From: Companilactobacillus halodurans
GTDB lineage: Bacteria > Bacillota > Bacilli > Lactobacillales > Lactobacillaceae
NCBI RefSeq assembly: GCF_009600985.1
Contig: NZ_VDFP01000024.1
Span: 1 to 43,309, forward strand
Reading direction: 5' to 3'
DNA length: 43,309 bases
The notes under the pieces were generated by a model, which had not been told where the DNA came from, did not search any database, and saw only the letters and a list, made by a program, of their open reading frames with translations. A program made the translations under genes and the position numbers. Shown piece after piece: positions 19,008 through 27,843 of the stretch (its first letter is position 1; each line of letters starts with the position of its first letter).

Positions 19008-19622
19008 ATGGATGCTTTGAAAATCTTTGAAAGAGTTATGGATGACGAAGCTAATGCTATAAAAGATGCGAAAAGAAGCATTGAAAGTGATAAAGATATC
19101 TATTTGAAAATTGTGAATAAAATTTCCAACCTTAGTGGCCATTTGATTTTTATGGGAGTTGGCAAATCTGGTCATATTGGTGAAAAACTAGCGGCAACTT
19201 TTTCGAGTACAGGAACGCCTTCATTCTTTGTCCATGCTACTGAAGCAATGCACGGAGATTTAGGAATGATAACCAAATCAGATTTGGTAGTAATGATATC
19301 TAATTCAGGAGAGACAAAAGAAGCTCTAGCACCAATTTCTGCAATTCATAAAATTGGTACAGAGGTTATTGGAATTACAAAAAAATTAGATTCTAATTTA
19401 GCAAAAATTTCTGATTTTGTTTTGATTGTTCCAGTGGATGGTGAGGCAGACAAATTTAATTTAGCACCAACTAAAAGTAGTACAGCTGTATTAGCTGTTG
19501 GAGATTCTTTAGCGATTACTGTCTCCGAGTTAAATAGTTTTAAAGAAAAAGATTTTGCAATGTTTCATCCCGGTGGAGCTTTAGGCAAAAAATTATTTGA
19601 TGATGGTTTAGTGGAAGGGTGA
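19008..19622 (+). CDS. Arabinose-5-phosphate isomerase-like SIS protein
   Basis: A 204-residue SIS-domain isomerase of the KdsD/GutQ/KpsF type, which interconverts D-arabinose-5-phosphate and D-ribulose-5-phosphate. The signatures are complete: GVGKSGHIGEKLAA from residue 50, STGTPSFFVHATEAMHGDLG at 67-86, SNSGET at 99-104 and HPGGALGKKL from 187. The C-terminal CBS pair of E. coli KdsD is absent, as in short single-domain versions. The organism type makes no Kdo, so a catabolic role is expected. An alternative is 6-phospho-3-hexuloisomerase, but the HGDLG and HPGGALG motifs favour arabinose-5-phosphate isomerase. GGAGG lies 8 nt before the ATG, and the ribokinase starts 3 bp after the stop. 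Confidence 0.85.
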   Translation: MDALKIFERVMDDEANAIKDAKRSIESDKDIYLKIVNKISNLSGHLIFMGVGKSGHIGEKLAATFSSTGTPSFFVHATEAMHGDLGMITKSDLVVMISNSGETKEALAPISAIHKIGTEVIGITKKLDSNLAKISDFVLIVPVDGEADKFNLAPTKSSTAVLAVGDSLAITVSELNSFKEKDFAMFHPGGALGKKLFDDGLVEG

Positions 19623-19625
19623 TAA

Positions 19626-20546
19626 ATGTTGAAAAAAATTTTAGTAATTGGTAGTTTTATGACAGATTTAGTTGTTAAAGCTGATCGGTTTGTTGAAGAG
19701 GGAGAGACAATCATAGGTAACTCTTTTAATCAATTTACTGGTGGAAAAGGTGCTAATCAAGCGATTGCTGCTGCAAGATTAGGTAGCAACGTTGAAATGA
19801 TTGGCGAATTAGGCAAAGATTCGTTTGGTAAAGATCAAATACAATCTTTAGAAAATAATAATGTGAAGCATGATCATGTATTATTTACTGGAAAAGCTAA
19901 GTCGGGAGTTGGAAACCCCCAAGTGGATGCCAGTGGAAATAATAGAATTGTCGTTGTACCAGGTGCCAATTTAAAATTAACTCCAAAAAATTTGGAAGAA
20001 CTTAGTAATACGATTCAAAGCGCAGATATTATTGTTTTACAGTTGGAGATTCCATTTGAAACTGTATATAAGGCAATTGAATTAGGACATAAGTATCATA
20101 AACAAATAATCTTAAATCCAGCTCCTGCTGCAGATTTGAATCAGGACTATGCCTCAATGGTGACTTACATGACTCCAAATGAACATGAAGCTCAAATGTT
20201 AACTGGTATTGACACAAGTACTCCAGATGGAATAAAAAAATCTGCTAGTGAATTATTGAAACAAGGATATCAAAATGTGATTATTACTATTGGTGATAAA
20301 GGAAGCTATTTTGTTAATAAGAATGTAGAGATTCAAATTTCAGCTTATAAAGTGAAAGCTGTTGATAGTACAGCTGCTGGTGATGCATTCATTGGAGCAT
20401 TTGCCTATGGACTATCAAGGGGTAATTCAATCCAGGATTCATTACAATATGCATCCGCTGTGTCAGCAATAGCGGTGACTAAAATGGGAGCACAACCTTC
20501 ACTACCTTCTAAAAAAGAAGTAGATGATTTTTTAAAAAATAATTAA
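19626..20546 (+). CDS. rbsK: Ribokinase-family sugar kinase
   Basis: PfkB-family kinase of 306 residues that transfers phosphate from ATP to the 5-hydroxyl of a pentose. The N-terminal GSFMTDLVVKADRFVEEGET and FTGGKGANQAIAAARLG motifs bind the sugar; the C-terminal VDSTAAGDAFIGAF motif carries the catalytic base D253. The usual T(G/A)AGD reads TAAGD here. It starts 3 bp after the isomerase gene, so translation is probably coupled. In the operon it would phosphorylate the imported pentose (ribose or, as proposed, D-arabinose). The family is secure; sugar choice is inferred. Confidence 0.92.
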   Translation: MLKKILVIGSFMTDLVVKADRFVEEGETIIGNSFNQFTGGKGANQAIAAARLGSNVEMIGELGKDSFGKDQIQSLENNNVKHDHVLFTGKAKSGVGNPQVDASGNNRIVVVPGANLKLTPKNLEELSNTIQSADIIVLQLEIPFETVYKAIELGHKYHKQIILNPAPAADLNQDYASMVTYMTPNEHEAQMLTGIDTSTPDGIKKSASELLKQGYQNVIITIGDKGSYFVNKNVEIQISAYKVKAVDSTAAGDAFIGAFAYGLSRGNSIQDSLQYASAVSAIAVTKMGAQPSLPSKKEVDDFLKNN

Positions 20547-20565
20547 TAAAGAAGGGGTGATATAA

Positions 20566-21891
20566 ATGGAAAATGAAACGCAGGAGAATGTGAAAAATAA
20601 GAAATGGATAGAAGAGCCTGATGGATATTTAAATAAAACTCCTCCTTTGCAGTTTATATTAGTGACAATACTATTTGCTTTATGGGCTATCGCGGCAAGT
20701 TTAAATGATATTCTGATCACTCAATTTAAAGCTGTGTTTGCTCTTAGTGATTTTGCTACTGCATTTGTACAAAGTGCTTTCTATGGAGGTTACTTTGTAA
20801 TTGCGATACCAGCCTCAATTTTTATTAAGAAAAATAGTTATAAATTGGGAATTATTGCAGGATTAGGTGCCTTTTCTCTTGGGTGCTTTCTCTTTTTTCC
20901 AGCATCCAGATTGGTTACATATCAAGTATTTCTTTTTGCATTATTTGTTGAAGCCATTGGATTAAGTTTTCTAGAAACTTCTGCTAACGCATATAGTTCG
21001 TTACTTGGTCCTAGGAAGTCTGCTACGGTTAGACTAAATATTAGTCAAACAATGAATGCAGTCGGTGATATTATTGGTATTCTTTTGGGTAAATATTTGA
21101 TATTTACCGATGGAAATTTGAAGCAGGAAATGGCATCTATGAGTAAAGAGGCTGCTGAACAATTTGGTCAACAAGCATTGGCTCGTACTTTGTCTCCTTA
21201 TAAATACGTTTTGATTGTTTTAGTAATTATGATTATTTTATTTATTATCACAAAATTTCCTTCAGGAAAACCTAAAACAAGTGATAGTCAAAAGAATGCA
21301 ACATTCAAAGAAACTATGAATTATTTATCGAAGCGTCCTCGTTATTGGCATGGGGTGGCTGCTCAGTTTATATACATGGGCGTTCAAACAGGGGTATGGT
21401 CATTTACTATGCGTCTGGCATTGGATATGTTTCCACAATTTAATGAAAGATTTGTAGCTAATTTTATGCTATATAGTTACATTTGTTTCTTCGTTGGACG
21501 TTTTGTGGCTAGTTATTTATTATCTAAATTTTCAGAAACTAAAGTTCTTATGTCATATTCATTCATTGGAATGTTAATGATTTTGTATATTACTTTTGTT
21601 CCTAATATTACAGCAATATATGCAGCAATTGGAGTCAGTCTAGTATTTGGTCCTTGTTGGCCAACAATTTTTGCAAGAACTTTGGAAGTTGTTGATGATA
21701 AAAGACATACGGAAACAGCTAGTGCATTTATTGTGATGGCAATTGTTGGTGGAGCTGTTCTTCCTATTTTTCAAGGATTACTTTCCGATTTCACAACAAT
21801 GCAATTTTCATTTATTATTTGTGCAATCAGTATGGCAATTGTTTTCCTATATTTTGTTAGTGAGTATAAATATGATAAAAGGAAGGCCTAA
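20566..21891 (+). CDS. fucP: FucP-type sugar:H+ symporter (MFS)
   Basis: Major facilitator with twelve predicted membrane segments, 441 residues, of the FucP (L-fucose:proton symporter) branch. The two acidic residues needed in E. coli FucP (D46 and E135) have counterparts at D48 (SLNDILITQF) and E137 (SFLETSANAY), and the family repeats VQSAFYGGYF and VRLNISQTMNAVGDIIG follow. FucP of E. coli also takes D-arabinose, the pentose analogue of L-fucose. GAAGGGG lies 9 nt before the ATG, 19 bp after the kinase. It is the last gene of the operon, followed by a strong terminator. Confidence 0.9.
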   Translation: MENETQENVKNKKWIEEPDGYLNKTPPLQFILVTILFALWAIAASLNDILITQFKAVFALSDFATAFVQSAFYGGYFVIAIPASIFIKKNSYKLGIIAGLGAFSLGCFLFFPASRLVTYQVFLFALFVEAIGLSFLETSANAYSSLLGPRKSATVRLNISQTMNAVGDIIGILLGKYLIFTDGNLKQEMASMSKEAAEQFGQQALARTLSPYKYVLIVLVIMIILFIITKFPSGKPKTSDSQKNATFKETMNYLSKRPRYWHGVAAQFIYMGVQTGVWSFTMRLALDMFPQFNERFVANFMLYSYICFFVGRFVASYLLSKFSETKVLMSYSFIGMLMILYITFVPNITAIYAAIGVSLVFGPCWPTIFARTLEVVDDKRHTETASAFIVMAIVGGAVLPIFQGLLSDFTTMQFSFIICAISMAIVFLYFVSEYKYDKRKA

Positions 21892-21939
21892 CCATTTTAA
21901 TTAGATTACAATTCTTTGAATTGAACAATTTCTTTTTGA

Positions 21940-21988
21940 AAATGTTTCATAATTGTTGATTTTTTTCAACAGTTATGAAACATTTTTT
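21940..21988 (+). terminator. Terminator of the pentose operon
   Basis: Long arms (21940-21960 and 21966-21985, core ATGTTTCATAA facing TTATGAAACAT) followed by a T-tract. A good Rho-independent terminator about 50 bp after fucP. Confidence 0.85.
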
Positions 21989-22245
21989 GTGTTTAGATTT
22001 AAGATCAAATCGTTCTGATTAGGCTTTGCATTGTTTGTTTTTAACTAACTGATATCTAGATAGTCAAACGAAAACTTTTATAAACTATTTCTGATAACTA
22101 TAGATATTGTATACCCTTGGCTTTTTTGAAAAGGTTAATTGAATTAGTTTAAATAATTTAAGAAAATTAAGATTATGAGGTAACAATTTAGAATAATTAT
22201 TTGTTAAAAATCCATCAATAAGAAAACGGTTACTTGTGCTACAAT

Positions 22246-22320
22246 AGTACTGCTGAGTGGTTATCAGCAATTAATGTTATGTGCGACTTGATTTCTTGGA
22301 GGTTATCAGGTCGTTTTTGT
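22246..22320 (+). ncRNA. Candidate small RNA or attenuator leader
   Basis: An extended -10 box TGCTACAAT (22237-22245) is followed by a hairpin GCTGA/TCAGC (about 22252-22268) and then by CGACTTGAT pairing with ATCAGGTCG before TTTTTG (22284-22320). The whole unit would be about 75 nt. It could be an independent small RNA or the attenuator of the short frame at 22326. I see no good -35 box. Weak but internally consistent. Confidence 0.4.
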
Positions 22321-22325
22321 TTTCC

Positions 22326-22538
22326 ATGGAATTGAATGATTTTACTTTAGGTCAATATGTTCATGACAATAGTGATTATATTAATAAAACAGCTATTTTA
22401 TCACTGGGACATTTTAATGTTGAGCAACCAGGAATAGAGTATGCTGCAAGTTATTTTGACGATATCCTTGATGAAAATGTATCATTTGTTGGAATCATTA
22501 TTATAATTATTTACGATTATAAATCATTGTATTATTAA
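22326..22538 (+). CDS. Short hypothetical frame, possibly a gene remnant
   Basis: A 70-codon frame starting MELNDFTLGQYVHDNSDYIN and ending in an isoleucine run and KSLYY. The ATG has no ribosome site at normal distance; the nearest GGAGG is about 20 nt away, inside the candidate terminator. It may be the start of a decayed gene. I cannot name a family. Confidence 0.3.
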   Translation: MELNDFTLGQYVHDNSDYINKTAILSLGHFNVEQPGIEYAASYFDDILDENVSFVGIIIIIIYDYKSLYY

Positions 22539-22619
22539 TTGAAAATGTATCTACTTAGTTTTTAAAGTGATATATAATTTAATAATTGACAGGTATATTT
22601 TAAAAGTTATCCCAAAAAT

Positions 22620-22655
22620 GAAGCTGATAAGAATTTCACTGTCAGCTTCGTTTTT
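22620..22655 (+). terminator. Terminator hairpin
   Basis: GAAGCTGA pairs with TCAGCTTC and is followed by GTTTTT. It lies between the short frame ending at 22538 and the convergent gene at 22800. A related hairpin occurs at 9506-9535. Confidence 0.65.
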
Positions 22656-22799
22656 CGGATACTATATTAATAATAATCATATTTCATGATAAGCAAAAAT
22701 TCATTCGAATCCTTCTACGTGTTCCACCCTCTATGATTTCACAAAGAAAAAATTGGACGATGTTACTTACAAATTATCCTAAGCAATATTGGATGTATA

Positions 22800-23432
22800 T
22801 TAATTATTCGTTTGTTTATTATTTACTTGAGTTTCTACTTTTGTAAGTTTATTTTCTATAGATTTTAAACAATCCATCATCTGGATGGGGGTCATGACAT
22901 CTTGGCTATTTTCGGTACTGTTATTTTCTTCTTTTATTCTAAAGGGAATAGAAGATTCGGAACGTCGAACGTCATTATAAAGCTTATTTATAGTTTTGAA
23001 TGATTCTTTTGAAAATTTTGGAATGCTATTTAAAGATGATTGTAAATCTCGTGATAATCGAAAATCCATTTTTGCTAGTTTTTGATATATATCAGAGATT
23101 GATGTGTTTGTTATCGTATTGCTGATGATTTTCGTTTCATTTATATTTATCGATTTATAAAAATTTGAAGCACTATTTATAAATTGACTTAAGTCGGTAA
23201 TATGCGCGATTGAAGAAGTTATCTGAGAAAGATCATGTATATTAATAGCCATTGATTTGATTAAATCGTTTTTGATGTGAAAGTTAACAATCGTTGGTTC
23301 AATTATTTTAGATATATCAGTTGTGATGTTCATTGGAAATGAAACTGTAGATTTAAGGGCTTCAGTTTGCTTGCTAATAGAATTTATAGATTTTAAATAG
23401 TTATTTATTTCAGATGTAATGCTATTATTCAT
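22800..23432 (-). CDS. Hypothetical coiled-coil-like protein, 210 residues
   Basis: Not recognised. The protein is almost entirely helix-forming and rich in Ser, Ile, Asn and Lys, with no signal peptide or membrane span. The last third contains a heptad-like stretch (MMDCLKSIENKLTKVETQVN), suggesting coiled-coil oligomerisation, and a charged centre (KLYNDVRRSESSIPFRIKEE). AGGTGA lies 8 nt before the ATG. It has its own strand between a terminator and the LysR gene, and composition like phage or plasmid proteins, but no phage genes are nearby. Confidence 0.6.
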   Translation of the reverse strand: MNNSITSEINNYLKSINSISKQTEALKSTVSFPMNITTDISKIIEPTIVNFHIKNDLIKSMAINIHDLSQITSSIAHITDLSQFINSASNFYKSININETKIISNTITNTSISDIYQKLAKMDFRLSRDLQSSLNSIPKFSKESFKTINKLYNDVRRSESSIPFRIKEENNSTENSQDVMTPIQMMDCLKSIENKLTKVETQVNNKQTNN

Positions 23433-23718
23433 AATTAAGATTCACCTAGTTTCATTTTGAATTATATCAAAGTAATAAACATTAAATAATTAAAATAGAT
23501 AATAGATGTTATTTAGGTTAAAATAAATGCTCTAAATTATTCTGTGCACCATTATTCTCGTTGTAATAGATATCAATCAAGAAATTTTTAATTAGAAAAG
23601 TTTAAATATCTTTGCATACAATATGGTTAAACAATTTACTTATACCTTGAAAGTGTATTTAGGTGTAAGTGATTATAAATATATGGCAAATTATAATAAT
23701 AAGAAGGGTGAGATTTCA

Positions 23719-24609
23719 TTGATTCAACAAATGAGATATTTTGTATCAATTGTAAAAAATCATAGTTTTACCAATGCAGCAATTGAATGTAATATTTCTC
23801 AGTCATCAATATCAGAACAAATGAAAAATCTTTCTAATGAACTAGAAGTGAAACTTATCAAACGTAAAGGAAGAAGTTTTGAATTAACCAAGGCTGGAGA
23901 ATTTTTTTATCAGCATTGTCAAGAAGTACTAAATGAGTATGATAAATTGATTGCTGATACTAGATTAGTTGAGAAAAATACTGATAATGAATTTGTTTTA
24001 AGGTTGGGTTACTTAAGAAAGTTTGGGTCACAGGAATTTCTTAAGGCCGTTGCTCAATTTTCTGATAAATATCCAAAGGTGACTGTAAAAATACATAGTG
24101 GATCGTATCAAGAATTATTCAAATTATTATTGAATGATAAGTTAGATTTAAATTTTTCTGATAGTAGGAATACATTAATAAACACATATGAGAATCTACC
24201 ATTAACACAGGCTGAGTACAGGGTGATTCTTTCTCCAAAAATGTTTCCAGATAGGAAAGAGTCCATCGACACTAAGGACCTTGTGGATCTGCCGTGCATT
24301 TTAGTAGTAGGTGCGGATCAGTTTGAGTCTGAACAAGAGTACTATCGTAATATTTTAGGAATAAAAAGTCCTTTTAAAATAGCACAGACCTTTGGAGAAG
24401 CTCAGATGCTTGGAGCAACAGGTCAAGGATATATAGTTGTCAATAGTAGAACATCAGGGCAAATTGATTCCAAAATTAATCGAGTTTTGAAATTAACAAA
24501 TAATGGTAGAGATTTGATGCAACATTATTATGCATATTGGAAGAAAGATAACTCAAGCTTTTATATTGAAAGCCTTGCTAAAATTTTAAAAGACCAATTT
24601 AAAAAATAA
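23719..24609 (+). CDS. LysR-family transcriptional regulator
   Basis: A 296-residue LysR-type regulator. The N-terminal helix-turn-helix is typical (MRYFVSIVKNHSFTNAA, then CNISQSSISEQMKNLSNELE), followed by a two-lobed effector domain. The start is TTG 23719, 6 nt after GGGTGAG; the frame extends 32 codons further upstream, but those residues do not belong to the family. A strong terminator follows. It lies upstream of a broken DMT transporter and NAD(P)-binding proteins, possible targets, but the terminator and 165-bp gap separate them. Confidence 0.9.
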   Translation: MIQQMRYFVSIVKNHSFTNAAIECNISQSSISEQMKNLSNELEVKLIKRKGRSFELTKAGEFFYQHCQEVLNEYDKLIADTRLVEKNTDNEFVLRLGYLRKFGSQEFLKAVAQFSDKYPKVTVKIHSGSYQELFKLLLNDKLDLNFSDSRNTLINTYENLPLTQAEYRVILSPKMFPDRKESIDTKDLVDLPCILVVGADQFESEQEYYRNILGIKSPFKIAQTFGEAQMLGATGQGYIVVNSRTSGQIDSKINRVLKLTNNGRDLMQHYYAYWKKDNSSFYIESLAKILKDQFKK

Positions 24610-24657
24610 AGTTGTCCAAATTATTTTAAATGATAATTTGGACAACTTTATTTTTTT
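24608..24657 (+). terminator. Terminator of the LysR gene
   Basis: Arms AAAGTTGTCCAAATTAT and ATAATTTGGACAACTTT around an 8-nt loop, followed by ATTTTTTT. It begins inside the stop codon region of the gene. Confidence 0.9.
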
Positions 24658-24822
24658 ATCGCTAAGTACGATTGATTAGTATCGAAAACTAAATCGGTGA
24701 TAAATGATAATTTGTGAACTCATCGGTAAATCCAATCAATTGCATTGAAAATTTAAATTGGTTGAAACATAGAAAGGTACTAAAGTTAGCTATGAAATTA
24801 AAAAGATATAGGATGTGATCAA

Positions 24823-25780
24823 GTGTTACTTTTGATTTTTCCAGTAACAATGGGAGTTGGATTAGCAATCCAAACAGCGGTTAATTCAAAATTAAGAACT
24901 TTTGTTTTATCTCCTTATTTATCATCGGGATTATCGTTTTTCATTGCTTGGTTGTTTTTAATGATATTAAGTTTACTAATGCATCAACAGTTGTTAGTTA
25001 GTTATACAACCTTATTGCAAGAGCCGATGTGGTTATGGATTGGCGGACTTTTCGGTGCAATAGCTCTGACTGGGAATTGTAGTATTATTTCAAAAAATAG
25101 GAAGTTTACAAACTACGGTTTTGCCGATAATGGGAAAAATTGCAATGGGTACCATTATTGATCAATTTGGATTATTTAATTCTCCACAAAATCAAATGAT
25201 TTTTTCGAGAATTATAGGGTTAATACTATTGATTAGTGGAGTAATTTTTTCATTGGGTATTTTTGACAGCAATGTTAAGGAAGTTATCAAGGAAGAAAAA
25301 GAGGAATTGAATCATAAACGTATCAATATTTTTTATCAAATATTCGCTGTTGTATCAGGGATGTTAATGGCTATTCAAACTGCTATTAATGGATATTTAG
25401 GTAAAATATTGGATTCACCAATACACGCTTCATTTATATCGTTTACGATAGGAATCATTTGTTTAATATTGATTAATTTATTATTAAAAACTAGGATCAT
25501 GAACTTAAAGTATGCTATAGAACAAGGTATTTCCTATTGGTGGATATGGATTGGTGGAATATTGGGAGCATTATATATTCTATGTAGTTCATGGTTAGTT
25601 CCATTAATAGGGACTGGACAAGTAGTCGTCTTAGCATTATTTGGACAATTATTATTTAGTGCCTTGGTTGAACATCTTGGCTTGTTTGAATCGGTGAGAA
25701 ATAAAATTTCTCGTTCAAAAGTAATTGGTTTATCAATAATGTTTGTTGGTGTAATTTTCATAAAATTTATATATTTTTAA
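24823..25780 (+). pseudogene. DMT-type transporter (DUF606), frameshifted
   Basis: Two frames together make one DUF606/YdcZ-type drug/metabolite transporter: 24823-25075 gives the first half (MGVGLAIQTAVNSKLRTFV, then WLWIGGLFGAIALTGN) and another frame from about 25075 gives the rest (VVLFQKIGSLQTTVLPIMGK, then a repeat of the fold with GMLMAIQTAINGYLGKI). The break is at ALTGN, near 25070-25080, where a small deletion would explain the shift; no run of identical bases long enough for programmed slippage is obvious. The two halves are each complete DUF606 units of about 140 residues. The gene is inactive unless the shift is a sequencing error. Confidence 0.8.
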
Positions 25781-25794
25781 GGGGAAAGATAAAA

Positions 25795-26442
25795 ATGAAA
25801 AATGTTTTAATTTTAGGGGCATCAGGTTCAATCGCAACATTAATCGAAAGAAATCTACTTGAAAATAATCAGGTAAAAATGACTTTACTGGTTAGACATC
25901 CCGAAAAATTAGCACCAGACATAAAAAATGATAGTCGTCTTAAAATTGTTGTTGCAGATGTAGTCAAGAACTACCAACAATTAGTTAATGCTATGGTTGG
26001 ACAAGATGTGATTTATGCCAATCTATATGGTGCAAATTTGGGCCAACAAGGAAAATCAGTGGTCAGATCCATGAACGAAGCAAATGTTGAAAGAATTATT
26101 TGGATATCTGCAAACGGTATTTATAATGAAATACCTGGAAAGTATGGTGTTTGGAATGCTTCAATGTTAGGTAGTACCCTGGACGCATATGCAGAAGGCG
26201 CTAAACAAGTAGAAAATAGCGGGCTTGAGTATACGATTATAAGACCTGCATGGTTCTCAGATAAAGATGAAGTAAACTACGAATTGACACAAAAAGGTCA
26301 AGAATTTAAAGGAACAGAAGTTTCTCGAGTTAGTGTAGCCGTATATATTACTTCACTCATTTTGGATTCTACAAAAGAGGCTCATCAGTCAGTTGGTATT
26401 AATGAACCAAATACAGATGGATCAAAACCTAGTTTTTATTAA
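25795..26442 (+). CDS. NAD(P)-binding NmrA-like protein
   Basis: A 215-residue atypical short-chain dehydrogenase fold. The dinucleotide-binding motif GASGSIATLIERNL is at residues 8-21, and TLLVRHPEKL follows at the second strand. Sequences such as VERIIWISANGIYNEIPGKY and YTIIRPAWFSD resemble NAD(P)H-binding epimerase-like proteins common in lactobacilli. GGGGAAAG lies 9 nt before the ATG, 14 bp after the broken transporter, suggesting an operon. The substrate is unknown. Confidence 0.88.
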   Translation: MKNVLILGASGSIATLIERNLLENNQVKMTLLVRHPEKLAPDIKNDSRLKIVVADVVKNYQQLVNAMVGQDVIYANLYGANLGQQGKSVVRSMNEANVERIIWISANGIYNEIPGKYGVWNASMLGSTLDAYAEGAKQVENSGLEYTIIRPAWFSDKDEVNYELTQKGQEFKGTEVSRVSVAVYITSLILDSTKEAHQSVGINEPNTDGSKPSFY

Positions 26443-26478
26443 TGAATAAATTCAATGATTGAGGAAAGAAGATATATT

Positions 26479-27153
26479 TTGAGAGTAATGGTTATTGGAG
26501 CGTACGGAAAAGTTGGACGTCTAGTTGTTAAAGATGCAGTTGAAGCAGGTATGGATGTAACTGCTGTTGCACACAAGAAACATTCTGATGTTAAATTAGC
26601 GACAAATAATATTGTAATCAAGAATGCAATGGACATGGATGCTAAGGATGTATCTAATTTTGACGTCATTGTGGATGCAATCGGTGGTTGGAACAAACAA
26701 ACTGCTCATTTAATTCCTGATGTATTGGGGAAGGTAGTACGATTATTAGCAGGAAGTAAAACAAGATACATCAAAGTCGGAGGTGCTAATACTTTGTATA
26801 TTAATAGGGATCATAGTCAACAGTTACAGGAATTAAGCAGTTATTATCCTACAAGGTTTAAATTTCTTTGTGACGCTCATAAAAAAGCTTTGGATTTATT
26901 AAGGACATATTCCAATATAGCTTGGACTTATGTAACACCGCCATTTAACTTTGTTTCAAATGGGGCTAATACAGGAGAATATCGAGTATTTGGTGAGGAG
27001 TTCAAAGCCAATTTTCATGGAGATGATGGTCATAATGATTATATTAGTTATGCGGATTTTGCGAATGGTATTGTAGATATAATCAAGAATAATCTTTACT
27101 TAAGACAACGAGTCGCATTGGTTCATGGCGATATGCCTACGAATAAGAAGTGA
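26479..27153 (+). CDS. NAD(P)-binding protein (COG2910-like), paralogue 1
   Basis: A 224-residue Rossmann-fold protein: VMVIGAYGKVGRLVVKDAVE at the N-terminus, DVIVDAIGGW around residue 70 and KVGGANTLYINRDHSQQLQE in the middle. Such proteins are annotated as putative NADH-flavin reductases or NAD-dependent epimerases. The TTG start at 26479 is chosen by comparison with the next gene, which begins TTG in the same place; an upstream ATG (26455) has no ribosome site. It is a tandem duplicate of the next gene. Confidence 0.85.
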   Translation: MRVMVIGAYGKVGRLVVKDAVEAGMDVTAVAHKKHSDVKLATNNIVIKNAMDMDAKDVSNFDVIVDAIGGWNKQTAHLIPDVLGKVVRLLAGSKTRYIKVGGANTLYINRDHSQQLQELSSYYPTRFKFLCDAHKKALDLLRTYSNIAWTYVTPPFNFVSNGANTGEYRVFGEEFKANFHGDDGHNDYISYADFANGIVDIIKNNLYLRQRVALVHGDMPTNKK

Positions 27154-27162
27154 GGTGTTAAC

Positions 27163-27843
27163 TTGAAAATTATGGTTATTGGTGCTTATGGAAAGGCGGG
27201 TTCACGCATTATTCGAGAGGCTATAAAGCGTGGACATATTGTGATTGGAATTGCTCATCGCAAACATCCTGGCTTTGATCAAAAAAACATCATTATTAAA
27301 GATATGATGAAGTTGGATCGTAATGATATTAAGAATATTGATGTTATCGTTGATGCTGTCGGTGCATGGACACCTGAAACAGAAATTGTACATTATCGTG
27401 GTCTTTTACATATTTTGCAGCTAATTAAGAATTCATCAATTCATTATTTAAAAGTTGGTGGCGCTAATACTCTATATATTGATAAGGAGCATCAGCATAC
27501 TTTGCAAGAATTACCATTATATTATCCTAACTACATGCAAGACTTGTGCGCAGCGCATACAGAGGGGCTACGAATATTACGAACCTATTCAAATGTAAAT
27601 TGGACTTATGTAACACCGACATATAATTTTGACCCTACAAGAAAAGCAGTGGGATATTATCATGTTGATGGCGAAGAATTTAAACCAGCAAAATCTAGAA
27701 ACCCTAATGATGGAATCAATGATTATATAACTTATGATGATTATGCTAAGGGAATGTTGGATATTATAGAACAAAATAAATATATACATCAACGTATTAC
27801 ATTGGTTAGTGGTAATAATCCAGTACCAACACAACGATATTAA
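27163..27843 (+). CDS. NAD(P)-binding protein (COG2910-like), paralogue 2
   Basis: A 226-residue relative of the preceding protein, with more than half of the positions shared by eye: IMVIGAYGKAGSRIIREAIK, NIDVIVDAVGAW, KVGGANTLYIDKEHQHTLQE and NVNWTYVTPTYNF. The start is TTG with GAGGTG 5 nt upstream. It begins 9 bp after the first paralogue, so the two are cotranscribed. The duplicates diverge in the first third, so they may differ in substrate. The reaction is unknown. Confidence 0.88.
   Translation: MKIMVIGAYGKAGSRIIREAIKRGHIVIGIAHRKHPGFDQKNIIIKDMMKLDRNDIKNIDVIVDAVGAWTPETEIVHYRGLLHILQLIKNSSIHYLKVGGANTLYIDKEHQHTLQELPLYYPNYMQDLCAAHTEGLRILRTYSNVNWTYVTPTYNFDPTRKAVGYYHVDGEEFKPAKSRNPNDGINDYITYDDYAKGMLDIIEQNKYIHQRITLVSGNNPVPTQRY

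Noticed and set aside
25060..25090. Programmed frameshift in the DMT transporter
   Set aside because: No slippery heptamer with a downstream structure is obvious at the junction, and this family is not known for recoding. A simple deletion or sequencing error is more likely.
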